NCBI RefSeq assembly: GCF_900099975.1
Contig: NZ_FNEI01000001.1
Span: forward strand, 248,001-312,000
DNA length: 64,000 nt
Direction: 5' to 3'
DNA from: Arthrobacter cupressi
GTDB lineage: Bacteria > Actinomycetota > Actinomycetes > Actinomycetales > Micrococcaceae
In this document: piece by piece, positions 45,492-54,054 of the stretch
Position numbering within the stretch: position 1 is the stretch's first letter
How the letters are laid out: each line of letters begins with the position of its first letter
Position numbers and translations under genes: made by a program
Notes under the pieces: generated by a model
The model's database searches: none
Seen by the model: only the letters and a program-made list of their open reading frames with translations
What the model was told of the DNA's origin: nothing

Positions 45492-46295
45492 ATGCTGCTG
45501 GCAGTGCTGCAGGCAAACGCCGCTGTCCTGGACACCGACGCCAACCTGGCGGCCATCGACGATGCAGCCCGGCGTGCTGCCGCGGCGGGTGCCGCCCTGC
45601 TGCTCACCCCGGAACTCTTCCCGGTGGGCTACGCACCCCTGCGCATCGATGCGGAATTCGACTATTCGGCACTGCCGGAACTCCGGCAGCGCCTCGCCGC
45701 GACGGCACGCAAGCACGGTATCGGCCTTGTTTACAGCCTTCCCGCCCGGGACGACTCCGGCGCGCACCGCATCACCGCCACGCTCCTGGACCGGAACGGC
45801 GCAACCCTGCTCGACTACGGCAAGGTCCACCTCTTCGGTGCCGACGAACGCAAGGCATTCAGCCCGGCGTCGGAGGCGCCCGCCGTCGTCGACTTCGAGG
45901 GACTGCGTGCCTCCCTGCTGATCTGCTATGACGTGGAGTTCCCGGAAACCGCGCGGGCGGCTGCCGTCCGCGGGGCCGAACTGCTCCTGGTGCCCACGGC
46001 GCTGTCCGCCGGGTTCGACGCCGTCCCGCAGGTGCTTTTGCGGGCCCGTGCCCTCGAAAGCCAGCTCACCGTTGCGTACGCCAACCACAGCGGGCACGAG
46101 GACGGCTGCGACTTCGCCGGCGGCAGCGTGGTGGCCGGACCCGACGGCGCGCTGCTGGCCGCCGCGGGCGAAGCTCCCGCCGTGCTGTTCGCCGAGGTGT
46201 CCGGGGAAGCCGCCCGGTCCGCCCGGGAGAAAGTTCCGTACCTGCGGGAGCGGCGCCCGGAGCTCTATGCGGAATGGGAAGCCGGCGCGCCCTGA
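45492..46295 (+). CDS. Nitrilase-superfamily amidase (DavA-like)
   Basis: A 267-residue carbon-nitrogen hydrolase with the full catalytic triad: Glu in LLTPELFPVGY, Lys in YGKVHLFG, and Cys in LICYDVEFPE. The sequence around HLFGADERKAFSPA and YANHSGHED is very like Pseudomonas 5-aminopentanamidase (DavA), which hydrolyses the amide made by lysine 2-monooxygenase. A FAD amino-acid oxidase/monooxygenase (50692-52410) and an APC permease lie nearby, consistent with such a pathway. The ATG at 45492 has GAAGGGG upstream. The exact amide substrate is inferred. Confidence 0.82.
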   Translation: MLLAVLQANAAVLDTDANLAAIDDAARRAAAAGAALLLTPELFPVGYAPLRIDAEFDYSALPELRQRLAATARKHGIGLVYSLPARDDSGAHRITATLLDRNGATLLDYGKVHLFGADERKAFSPASEAPAVVDFEGLRASLLICYDVEFPETARAAAVRGAELLLVPTALSAGFDAVPQVLLRARALESQLTVAYANHSGHEDGCDFAGGSVVAGPDGALLAAAGEAPAVLFAEVSGEAARSAREKVPYLRERRPELYAEWEAGAP

Positions 46296-46341
46296 CCGTC
46301 ACTTGATGTGTCCGGCCATGGACCGCCGCAGCGGCTGCTGG

Positions 46342-46347
46342 TAGCCT
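46342..46347 (+). promoter_or_regulatory. -10 box of leaderless promoter (squalene-cyclase-like gene)
   Basis: TAGCCT with a 7-nt gap to the ATG at 46355; no ribosome binding site. Confidence 0.5.
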
Positions 46348-46354
46348 CCCCGCC

Positions 46355-47332
46355 ATGGCCATCGACCCCGCCCTGCTTGACTGGCTCCTGGATTCGGACC
46401 CTGCCCTGCGCTGGCAGGTGGAGCGGGACCTCGCCGGTGCCCCGCCCGAAGTGTGGCAGGAGACCCGCAGCCGCGTTGCCACCGAGGGATTCGGAGCCCG
46501 CTTGCTCGCCCGGCAGGATCCGGACGGGCAATGGGCCGGCGGGGCGTACTTCCCGGCCGGCCATGATTTCGAATCCGAAGAACCAGGCCAGCCCTGGACC
46601 GCCACCACCTGGTCCCTCAATTCCCTGCGGGACTGGGGCCTGGACGCCGGGGCCCTGGCAGGCACGGCGGAGCTGCTGAAGGCCAACAGTCGCTGGGAAT
46701 ACGACAACCTGCCCTATTGGGACGGCGAAGTGGACTGCTGCATCAACGCCTACACGCTGGCCAACGGAGCGTGGCTTGGGGCCGATGTTTCCGGCCTCGC
46801 CCGCTGGTTCGTGGAACACCGGCTGCCCGACGGCGGCTGGAACTGCGACTGGGTGGAAGGCTCCAAGCGCTCGTCCTTCCACTCCACGCTCAATTCCCTG
46901 AAGGGCCTGCTGTACTACGAGCAGGCCGGTCTCGGCAGCGCGGAATTGACTGCGGCCCGCCGGGCAGGGGAGGAGTACCTCCTGGAGCGCCGCCTGCTCT
47001 ACCGGCTGGCGACCGGGGAGCAGGTGGCCTACTGGGCCAGCCGCTTCGTGTACCCGTTCCGCTGGTTCTACAGCGTGCTGAACGCGACGGACTACTTCCG
47101 CTCTGCCGCGCTGTTTGACGGCACGACGCCGGACCCGCGCCTTTCCGATGCGATCGACGCCGTCCGCGACGCCCGCGGCCCGGACGGACGCTGGATCCAG
47201 GAGCGCCGCCACCCCGGTGCGGTGTGGTTCGAAGTGGACGTGCCGGCGGGAGAGCCATCCAAATGGCTCACCTTTTATGGCACGCGTGTGCTGGAGTGGT
47301 GGGACGGTGCCGTGGTGGGCCGAACCACTTAG
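46355..47332 (+). CDS. Squalene-cyclase/prenyltransferase-like alpha-toroid protein
   Basis: A 325-residue protein with repeated QDPDGQWAGG- and LPDGGWNCDW-like segments, the alpha/alpha-toroid repeat pattern of terpene cyclases and prenyltransferases. It lacks the D-x-D-D motif of squalene-hopene cyclases and the family's full length (about 600+), so cyclase activity is doubtful. No signal peptide. Its C-terminus overlaps the PucR gene by 4 nt (convergent). Function unknown. Confidence 0.65.
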   Translation: MAIDPALLDWLLDSDPALRWQVERDLAGAPPEVWQETRSRVATEGFGARLLARQDPDGQWAGGAYFPAGHDFESEEPGQPWTATTWSLNSLRDWGLDAGALAGTAELLKANSRWEYDNLPYWDGEVDCCINAYTLANGAWLGADVSGLARWFVEHRLPDGGWNCDWVEGSKRSSFHSTLNSLKGLLYYEQAGLGSAELTAARRAGEEYLLERRLLYRLATGEQVAYWASRFVYPFRWFYSVLNATDYFRSAALFDGTTPDPRLSDAIDAVRDARGPDGRWIQERRHPGAVWFEVDVPAGEPSKWLTFYGTRVLEWWDGAVVGRTT

Positions 47333-49068
47333 TCCGCCATCCCGTCCACGTACTGCAGCGCGATCCAAAGTTCGGCACGCACTTGCGCGTCATTAAGGTC
47401 CCTGCCCAGGAGTTCGCCCACTTGGCCGATCTGCCGGCGAACGCTGTTGCGGTGCAACCCCAAACGCTTGGCAGAGCCGTCCCAGCTCCCGTTCTCCGCC
47501 AGCCAGCCGCGAAGGACGGCCAACAGCGGGTCCCGTTTCCCGGCGTCGAGCGCCAGCAAAGGTTCCAACAGGCGGGAGGCGAGCATGGTCCCTGCCTCGC
47601 GGCCGAGCAACCCCGTGACGCTCCAACTGACCTCGTCCACGCGGGCGCTGCGGCCGCTGGACTGAACCTTCGAGCGCAGCGAGGACACCCGCTGGTACGC
47701 GGCGGGCAGGCTGCCAAGCTCCGCCGCATCGCCGATCACCAGGCGCCAGCCCAGCTTCTCGACCTCGGCCACCAGGGCGTCGTCCACCTTCAGCCGGGTG
47801 ACGGCCGCGAAGCCGTAGTCCGTGATCTCCACGAGCTTGGTGTCGAACAGCCGCCGCCATTGCAGCAGTTCGCGCACCGGGCTGTCCCCGGCGGGCCAGC
47901 CGGGCTGGTCCGCCTTGATGCCCTGCACCACGCGGACGGCGGCGGAGCGGCTGGAGGACAGGCTCTGCGCGAGGAGGTCCTTGAGGCCGTTGACGTGCCG
48001 GGTGCCGCCTGAAGCCAGGCTGTCCGGGTGCAGCAACAGTGCCGTGGCGAGCTGGCTGGGTGCGAGCGAACCGCTGGTGCGCTGCCGGACCAGCAGTTCC
48101 AGCAGGCCCACCACCGACTGCACCACGTTGTTCTGCGCCGGGGTGAGGGCCTCGTCCGAGCCCAGGATCAGCGCCCCCAGGTTGGCGTCCTTGGTGCTGC
48201 GCAGCGGGTGGCCGAACACCATGGCCGAGCCCGGCTGCTCGAAGCCGTCCATCTCCACCCGGGGTCCGCTGCCGGACAACAGCCGCTGCAGCATGGGTTC
48301 CAGCAGTGAAAGCTCGACGCCGGTGCTGCCGCCGGCGCTGCCCCTTTCGCTGGAGCTGTGCCTTTCGCTGGAGCTGTGCCTTTCGCCGGAGCTGTGCGCC
48401 CGCGCCCGGACCCGTCCGTCCGCGCCGAACAGCAGGGCCCACACCGGCACCCGCTGGACCAACGCGGCCAGCAGTTCGTGTTCGGGCCTGGGGGAGAGGA
48501 CCGCCCGCATCAGCTGCCGGTTGATGTCCGCGAGCTGGCGGAACACGCGGGCGTTGTCCGATTCCAGCAGCTGGGAAAACTCCAGGCCGATCGCTGCGAA
48601 CGGGATGGATTCCGGGACTTCGATCAGGGTGAGGCCGTGCCGGCGGCAGGCTTCCAGCAGCCCGTCCGGGACCTCATCGAAATACGGCCGGACGCCGAAC
48701 CCCAGGGCCCGCACCTTTGCGTCCACCAGGCGCCGGACGTAGGCGTCGATGCGTTCCGGGGTGCCGCCGTCGCCCCGGAAGGGCAGGCCGGCGGTGAGCA
48801 GGAACTCACCCTCCGGGACGTACGGCGTGGGGTCCTCGAGTTCGCTCGGTTCCACCCAGCGCAGCGGCTCGGCCCCGCTGGTGCCTTTGCCGCCCCGGCC
48901 TGGACTGCCGCCGTCGTGCAGGACCCGTATGCCCGGAGGCAACTGGGCGAGGAGTTGCTCCAGCGTGACGGCACCCAGCGAGCCCTGGGGCTGCGCCGGG
49001 GAAGTGGCTCCGGACGCCCCGCCGGACGCCGGGGCAGCAGTCGCATCGTGGGGTGCATTACGTCTCAT
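47329..49068 (-). CDS. PucR family transcriptional regulator
   Basis: A 579-residue regulator: N-terminal PucR ligand-binding domain (LEQLLAQLPPGIRVLHDGG, EGEFLLTAGLPF, ALGFGVRPYFDEVPDGLLEACRRHGLTLIEVP), a central GGDEF-like region, and the C-terminal PucR HTH_30 (ENGSWDGSAKRLGLHRNSVRRQIGQVGELLGRDL). PucR proteins sense purine or amino-acid catabolites and regulate adjacent catabolic genes; here the divergent APC permease and amino-acid oxidase. A tandem SSSERH repeat lies near residue 230. Confidence 0.88.
   Translation of the reverse strand: MRRNAPHDATAAPASGGASGATSPAQPQGSLGAVTLEQLLAQLPPGIRVLHDGGSPGRGGKGTSGAEPLRWVEPSELEDPTPYVPEGEFLLTAGLPFRGDGGTPERIDAYVRRLVDAKVRALGFGVRPYFDEVPDGLLEACRRHGLTLIEVPESIPFAAIGLEFSQLLESDNARVFRQLADINRQLMRAVLSPRPEHELLAALVQRVPVWALLFGADGRVRARAHSSGERHSSSERHSSSERGSAGGSTGVELSLLEPMLQRLLSGSGPRVEMDGFEQPGSAMVFGHPLRSTKDANLGALILGSDEALTPAQNNVVQSVVGLLELLVRQRTSGSLAPSQLATALLLHPDSLASGGTRHVNGLKDLLAQSLSSSRSAAVRVVQGIKADQPGWPAGDSPVRELLQWRRLFDTKLVEITDYGFAAVTRLKVDDALVAEVEKLGWRLVIGDAAELGSLPAAYQRVSSLRSKVQSSGRSARVDEVSWSVTGLLGREAGTMLASRLLEPLLALDAGKRDPLLAVLRGWLAENGSWDGSAKRLGLHRNSVRRQIGQVGELLGRDLNDAQVRAELWIALQYVDGMAD
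48343..48396 (-). repeat. 18-bp in-frame tandem repeat inside the PucR gene
   Basis: Three 18-nt units (48343-48360, 48361-48378, 48379-48396), the first two identical and the third with one change, coding SSSERH-type hexapeptides. Confidence 0.85.
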
Positions 49069-49165
49069 GCCAGTTGACTATAGGTCACTTTGCACCATCC
49101 TGAGAGGTGGCTCACAAGATACCGTTGACGGAGGAAAGCGCAATTACTTCGAAGGGACGTCAACG

Positions 49166-50692
49166 GTGACTGTGTCCGCCACCCCCGTAACAAAGGCCGG
49201 AGCCGGCAGGCCCGGCCTCGGCGCGCAGTTGCTGCGCCGCAAGCCGATCAGCCAGATGGTCGAGGAGGCCGGCAACGGCGAAGGCGGCGCCCCGCTGCGC
49301 CGCAGCTTCGGCGTCCTGCAATTGACGATGATCAGCGTCGGCGCCACCCTGGGCACCGGCATCCTGGTGATCCTCGGTGAATCCGTGCCCCTGGCCGGGC
49401 CCGCCATCTGGATCTCGTTCGTGATCGCCGGATTCGCAGCACTTCTTTCTGCCGTGTCCTACGCCGAGATGGCCGGCCTCGTCCCGGTGGCCGGCTCCAG
49501 CTACTCCTACTCCTACGCCACCATGGGCGAAGGGATGGCTTGGATCTGCGGTTGGTGCCTGGTCCTTGAATACGCCGTCTCCGTCGCCGCCGTCGCGGTG
49601 GGTGCGGGCCAATACGTCAACGAAACGCTCGGCGTCTTCGGCCTGGCCCTGCCGGACGGCCTGGCGCTGTCCCCGGCCGAGGGCGGCACGGTGAACCTCT
49701 CCGCCGTCGTGATCGTCCTGCTTGCCATGGTGCTGCTGGTGCGGGGCGCCCGCGAGAGCGCCTGGATCAACACGGCGATCGTCGCCGTGAAGGTGGGCAT
49801 CCTGGTCTTCTTCTGCGCCGTGGCCTTCACCGCCTTCAACGCCGGCAACTTCGAACCCCTCCTGCCCATGGGCGCCGCCGGCGTCTCCGCCGCCGCGTCC
49901 CGCGTGTTCTTCTCCTACATCGGCTTCGACGCCGCCTCCACCGCCGGGGAGGAAGCGAAAAACCCCAAGCGGGACCTGCCCCGGGCCATCATGCTCTCCA
50001 TGCTGATCGTCACCAGCATCTACGTCCTGGTGGCCGTGGCAGCCATCGGCGCCCGCCCCTGGGGCTGGTTCGACGGTACCGAAGCCGCCTTGGTGCAGAT
50101 CCTCGAAGAGACCACCCACCAGCCATGGATCGCCTTGGTGTTCGCAGTCGGCGCCGTGCTGGCCATCGCCAGCATCGTGCTCACCGTCCTCTACGGCCAG
50201 ACCCGCATCCTGCTCTCGATGTCCCGCGACGGACTGGTCCCGGCAATCTTCGGGCGTGTTTCCCGCCGCACCGGCACCCCGGTGGCCGGAACCCTGATCG
50301 TGGGCACCGCCGTCGCGCTCACCGCCGGCTTCATCCCGCTCGGCGCGCTCGCGGACGCCACCAGCATCGGCACACTCTTCGCCTTCGCGCTGGTCAACGT
50401 GGCCGTGATCTACCTGCGCCGCAACCGCCCGGACCTCAAGCGCAACTTCCGTGTCCCGCTGTACCCGCTCACCCCGGTCCTCGGCACCCTGATGTGCGCC
50501 TACCTGATGGCCAACCTCGGCGCCGAAACCTGGCTGGTGTTCGGGGCATGGATGCTCGTGGGGATTGCCCTCTACTTCGGCTATGGACGCCGCAACTCGA
50601 AGGTAGCTGCCCTCAGCGAGCAGGACTACCGTGAACTATCCGCCAGGGTCGGCGACGAAACCGACCCGGAAACCGTGAAGGCAGGACTCTGA
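49166..50692 (+). CDS. APC family amino acid permease
   Basis: A 508-residue permease with about 12 membrane segments and the APC signature after a cytoplasmic N-terminus (LQLTMISVGATLGTGILVILGES; AGFAALLSAVSYAEMAGLVPVAGSSYSYSY). The cationic/neutral amino-acid transporter (CAT) subgroup is likely. The GTG at 49166 has AAGGGA upstream; the ORF before it is antisense to PucR. Its stop overlaps the next gene's start, so permease and oxidase are co-translated. Confidence 0.88.
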   Translation: MTVSATPVTKAGAGRPGLGAQLLRRKPISQMVEEAGNGEGGAPLRRSFGVLQLTMISVGATLGTGILVILGESVPLAGPAIWISFVIAGFAALLSAVSYAEMAGLVPVAGSSYSYSYATMGEGMAWICGWCLVLEYAVSVAAVAVGAGQYVNETLGVFGLALPDGLALSPAEGGTVNLSAVVIVLLAMVLLVRGARESAWINTAIVAVKVGILVFFCAVAFTAFNAGNFEPLLPMGAAGVSAAASRVFFSYIGFDAASTAGEEAKNPKRDLPRAIMLSMLIVTSIYVLVAVAAIGARPWGWFDGTEAALVQILEETTHQPWIALVFAVGAVLAIASIVLTVLYGQTRILLSMSRDGLVPAIFGRVSRRTGTPVAGTLIVGTAVALTAGFIPLGALADATSIGTLFAFALVNVAVIYLRRNRPDLKRNFRVPLYPLTPVLGTLMCAYLMANLGAETWLVFGAWMLVGIALYFGYGRRNSKVAALSEQDYRELSARVGDETDPETVKAGL

Positions 50693-52410
50693 TGACCACC
50701 GCCACCGAACTGCCCGCAGACGCACGCCTCGCGTCCGTTCCCGGGGATGCCCCCATCACCATGCTGAACCCGGATTTCCCGTTCAGCTACGACCACTACC
50801 TCCAGCACCCCGCAGGGCTGGGCAGCGTCCCGGAAGAGCTGTACGGGACCGAAGTGGCCGTCGTCGGGGCCGGCGTGTCCGGGCTGGTCACCGCCTACGA
50901 ACTGATGAAGCTCGGCCTCAAGCCCGTGGTCTACGAGGCCGACCAGATCGGCGGACGCCTGCGCACCGCCTCCTTCCCGGCCGCCCCGGGCGTGGTGGCG
51001 GACCTGGGCGGCATGCGCTTCCCGGTCTCCAGCAAGGCCCTCTACCACTACATCGACAAGCTCGGACTGGAAACCCAGGACTTCCCCAACCCGCTCGCCC
51101 CGCCCACCTCCAGCACCGTGATCGAGCTCAAGGGCGAGAAGTTCTACGCCGAAACCTCCGATGACCTGCCCGCCTTCTTCCACGAAGTGGCCGAGGCCTG
51201 GCGTGCCGCCCTGCGCGAGGACGCCCGCTTCGAGGAAATGCAGGAAGCCATCAAGGCCCGCGACACCGGCCGCATCAAGGAACTGTGGAACGGGCTGCTG
51301 GAGGACTTCGACGAGGAAACCTTCTCCGGCTTCGTCGCCAAGAGCCGCGCCTTCAAGGAAGCCGGCTTCGCGCACCGCGAGGCCTTCGGCCAGGTGGGCT
51401 TCGGCACCGGCGGCTGGGACACCGACTTTCCCAACTCCATCCTCGAAATCCTCCGCGTGGTCTACACCGACGCCGACGACCACCACCGCGGCATCGCCGG
51501 AGGAGCGCAGCGGCTGCCCGAGGCACTCTGGAACCACGCGCCGTCGGGCATGGCCCACTGGCCGGACGGCACCTCCCTGGCGTCCCTGCACTCCGGTTCG
51601 CCGCGCGGCGCCGTGGCGGGAATCGCCCGCGTGAAGGACGACGACGGCGTCCCCACCGCCCGTCTCGCCGTCACCGAACGCTGGGGGCGCACGAGCGAGT
51701 ACGCCGCAGTCGTGACCACCTGCCAGTCCTGGCTGCTCTCCACCCGGATCAAGACCGAGGAGGCTTTGTTCCCGGCGGAGCTGTGGACCGCGATCGAGCG
51801 CTCGCACTACATGCAGTCGTCCAAGACCTTCGTGATGGTGGACCGGCCGTTCTGGAAGGACCGCGACCCGCAGACCGGGCAGGAGGTCATGTCCATGACC
51901 CTGACCGACCGCCTTACCCGTGGCACCTACCTGCTGGACAACGGCCCCGACCAGCCCGCGGTCATCCTTCTTTCGTACACCTGGAACGACGACGCCCTGA
52001 AGTGGCTGAGCCTGGACGCCGAACAGCGCGCCGACCTCATGATCCACTCCCTGGAGCAGATCTACCCGGGCCTGGACATCCGCAGCCACATCGTGGGCCA
52101 GCCGATCACGGTGTCCTGGGAATCCGACCCGAATTTCATGGGCGCCTTCAAGGCCAACCTGCCGGGTCACTACCGCTACCAGCAGCGCCTGTACACGCAC
52201 TTCGAGCAGTCCACGCTGGACGACGCGCACCGCGGCATCTTCCTGGCCGGCGACGACGTCTCCTGGACCGCAGGCTGGGCTGAGGGTGCCGTGACCACGG
52301 GCCTGAATGCCGTGTGGGGCGTGGTGAACCACCTGGGCGGCTCGTCGGCGCCGGGCAACCCCGGCCCGGGTGAGCTATTGGCAGAGTACGGTCCGGTGAG
52401 CCTGGACTAG
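50692..52410 (+). CDS. FAD-dependent amino-acid 2-monooxygenase/oxidase (DavB/IaaM-like)
   Basis: A 572-residue flavin amine oxidase. N-terminal FAD motif (VAVVGAGVSGLVTAYELMKLGLKPVVYEAD), the RLRTASF and ADLGGMRFP motifs that bind FAD in tryptophan/lysine/phenylalanine 2-monooxygenases and L-amino-acid oxidases, and a C-terminal FLAGDDVSWTAGWAEGAV motif. Length (about 560) fits lysine or tryptophan 2-monooxygenase rather than monoamine oxidase. With the DavA-like amidase nearby, an amino acid to amide to acid route is likely. Lys versus Trp/Phe cannot be decided from sequence. Overlaps the permease by one nucleotide (TGATG). Confidence 0.82.
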   Translation: MTTATELPADARLASVPGDAPITMLNPDFPFSYDHYLQHPAGLGSVPEELYGTEVAVVGAGVSGLVTAYELMKLGLKPVVYEADQIGGRLRTASFPAAPGVVADLGGMRFPVSSKALYHYIDKLGLETQDFPNPLAPPTSSTVIELKGEKFYAETSDDLPAFFHEVAEAWRAALREDARFEEMQEAIKARDTGRIKELWNGLLEDFDEETFSGFVAKSRAFKEAGFAHREAFGQVGFGTGGWDTDFPNSILEILRVVYTDADDHHRGIAGGAQRLPEALWNHAPSGMAHWPDGTSLASLHSGSPRGAVAGIARVKDDDGVPTARLAVTERWGRTSEYAAVVTTCQSWLLSTRIKTEEALFPAELWTAIERSHYMQSSKTFVMVDRPFWKDRDPQTGQEVMSMTLTDRLTRGTYLLDNGPDQPAVILLSYTWNDDALKWLSLDAEQRADLMIHSLEQIYPGLDIRSHIVGQPITVSWESDPNFMGAFKANLPGHYRYQQRLYTHFEQSTLDDAHRGIFLAGDDVSWTAGWAEGAVTTGLNAVWGVVNHLGGSSAPGNPGPGELLAEYGPVSLD

Positions 52411-52614
52411 GGGCGGGGGCGCCGGGAACGGCCCTTCGCCGTCGCTTAGCGCGTAGGTCCCTTCCCAACACTCGCAAGCTCGCGTCGGGGCCCTCGGGAC
52501 GACGCTTCGCCGCAAAGGGGCGCCTGCGGTCGCTGGGCGACCTTCAGCGCCCGTTGCGTCGCGATGCGCTCCTCTGCGAAGGCCCGCCGCCCGGCTGGTG
52601 CCTCGCCGATGGCT

Positions 52615-53133
52615 TTAGCCGTGCATCTCCCGGTGGGCCGCTGCCAGCTCCACGTAGTGGGCTGCGTTGTGCTTGACGCCGTCGAATTCCTCGTCGCTGA
52701 GTTCCCGGCGGACCTTCGCCGGGACGCCGGCCACGAGGGAGCGGGGCGGGATGACGGTGCCTTCGAGCACCACGGCGCCGGCGGCCACGAGCGAGCCGCG
52801 GCCGATCACTGCGCCGTTGAGGATGGTGGCGCTCATGCCGATCAGGCAGTCGTCCTCCACCGTGCAGCCGTGCACGACGGCGGAATGGCCCACGCTGACG
52901 CGCTCGCCCACGGTGCACGGGAAGCCGGGGTCGGCGTGCAGTACCACGTTGTCCTGCAGGTTCGAGCCTGCGCCCACGCTGATCGCGGCGGTGTCGGCGC
53001 GCACGGAGACGCCGTAGAAGGCGCTCGCGTTCTCGCCCAGGCTGGCCTTGCCGATGATCGAGGCGCTCGGGGCCACGAAGGCCGTTTCATGGATCTCGGG
53101 GGTGTCCCCGGCGAAGGTGTAAATGGGAGCCAT
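52615..53133 (-). CDS. Gamma-carbonic anhydrase family protein
   Basis: A 172-residue left-handed beta-helix protein with hexapeptide repeats from about residue 20 to 145 and metal-ligand His residues in NVVLHADPGFP, VGHSAVVHGC. These positions match gamma-CA/YrdA proteins; the family includes true carbonic anhydrases and inactive relatives. Start at 53133 is supported by a TANNNT box 7 nt upstream (leaderless). Confidence 0.85.
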   Translation of the reverse strand: MAPIYTFAGDTPEIHETAFVAPSASIIGKASLGENASAFYGVSVRADTAAISVGAGSNLQDNVVLHADPGFPCTVGERVSVGHSAVVHGCTVEDDCLIGMSATILNGAVIGRGSLVAAGAVVLEGTVIPPRSLVAGVPAKVRRELSDEEFDGVKHNAAHYVELAAAHREMHG

Positions 53134-53140
53134 GGTGGCA

Positions 53141-53146
53141 AGCCTA
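53141..53146 (-). promoter_or_regulatory. -10 box of leaderless gamma-CA promoter
   Basis: TAGGCT with a 7-nt gap to the ATG at 53133. Repeat R6 begins 15 nt upstream. Confidence 0.5.
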
Positions 53147-53160
53147 GTGGACGGCGCTGA

Positions 53161-53226
53161 CCCAACTAGGTCGCATTTGATGTCGTTATGAGCGCTTATT
53201 CCGACATCTGCTGCGATCTAGTTGGG
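53161..53226. repeat. Palindromic repeat R6 (end of methyltransferase gene)
   Basis: About 33-nt arms with eight mismatches: CCCAACTAG-(G/A)-TCGCA ... GATGTCG ... AGCG. Contains the stop codon of the methyltransferase gene (minus strand), as R1 does for purN. Confidence 0.85.
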
Positions 53227-53904
53227 CGGGGCGGGAGTCCGCAACACCAGGAACTGGTAATGCTGCACCCACTGCCCGGCGCCGGGCCCGGATTCGGGGC
53301 CGACACCCTCCGGCCAGGTCTCGAAATGCTCCACCTTGCCGTGCCGCCCGAAAATCTCCTGCACGGCAGCGTCGCTCCGGCGGCTGAAGAAGCGCCGCGG
53401 TTCGATGTCGTCCTCCGGATTCAGGACCTCTTCGTCATCGCCTGACCAGAGCCCGACGGCGATCGGCGCACCCGGCGCGGTGACCCGCACGAGTTCGCGG
53501 ACGACGTCGTCGATTGCGCTGTTGGGCACGTGCAGCAAGGTGCTCATCGTCCAGGCCGCCGGGAACGCGGCGTCGGCGAACGGAAGGGAGCGGCCGCTCG
53601 CGACTGAGGCCTCCAGGCTTTTGGCCCGGGCCAGGCGCACGCTTTCCTCCGAAAGGTCCACGCCGCAGTAATGCAGCCCGGCCTGCACGAACCCTAGTCC
53701 GTCGATGCCGGAGCCGCAGCCGAGTTCCAGCAGGGAGTGCCGGTGTTCGGACTTGAGGAAGCTGATGAACCAGTCCCGGCACGCCACCCGCCGAGGGGTG
53801 AGGGGCCGCGCGTCCCGGGCTGCGGCCTCGCGGTTGTAGTACGTCGCCAGGTCGGCCTCATAGTTGCCTGTTTCATGGCCAACAGGCCGTGGTTCCCCCT
53901 CCAT
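53218..53904 (-). CDS. SAM-dependent class I methyltransferase
   Basis: A 228-residue methyltransferase with the SAM-binding motif LLELGCGSGIDGLGFVQAG (about residue 65), CGVDLSEESVRLAR, and SLPFADAAFPAAWTMSTLLHV. The substrate is unknown. The ATG at 53904 has a TANNNT box 6 nt upstream. Its last codons (Pro-Asn-stop) are supplied by repeat R6. Confidence 0.85.
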   Translation of the reverse strand: MEGEPRPVGHETGNYEADLATYYNREAAARDARPLTPRRVACRDWFISFLKSEHRHSLLELGCGSGIDGLGFVQAGLHYCGVDLSEESVRLARAKSLEASVASGRSLPFADAAFPAAWTMSTLLHVPNSAIDDVVRELVRVTAPGAPIAVGLWSGDDEEVLNPEDDIEPRRFFSRRSDAAVQEIFGRHGKVEHFETWPEGVGPESGPGAGQWVQHYQFLVLRTPAPPN

Positions 53905-53910
53905 GGTCCA

Positions 53911-53916
53911 AGGGTA
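53911..53916 (-). promoter_or_regulatory. -10 box of leaderless methyltransferase promoter
   Basis: TACCCT with a 6-nt gap to the ATG at 53904. Confidence 0.55.
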
Positions 53917-53955
53917 GACCCAAGGCGGGAAGGGATGGCCTCGGTTTCGCCTCCC

Positions 53956-54017
53956 GAAATGCTGATGACCCGCCCAAATTTGGGCGTGCCCAAATTTGGG
54001 CGGGTCATCAATATTTC
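53956..54017. repeat. Long perfect-loop palindrome after purU
   Basis: 30-nt arms (53956-53985 and 53988-54017), 28 of 30 paired, with a 2-nt loop. Each arm contains the palindrome GCCCAAATTTGGGC. Unrelated to the R family. It may terminate purU (minus) but has no T tract; it resembles a small mobile palindromic element. Confidence 0.85.
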
Positions 54018-54054
54018 CCCGGGCGGGAACTCCGGGAACTGGGAATGCCGGGGG

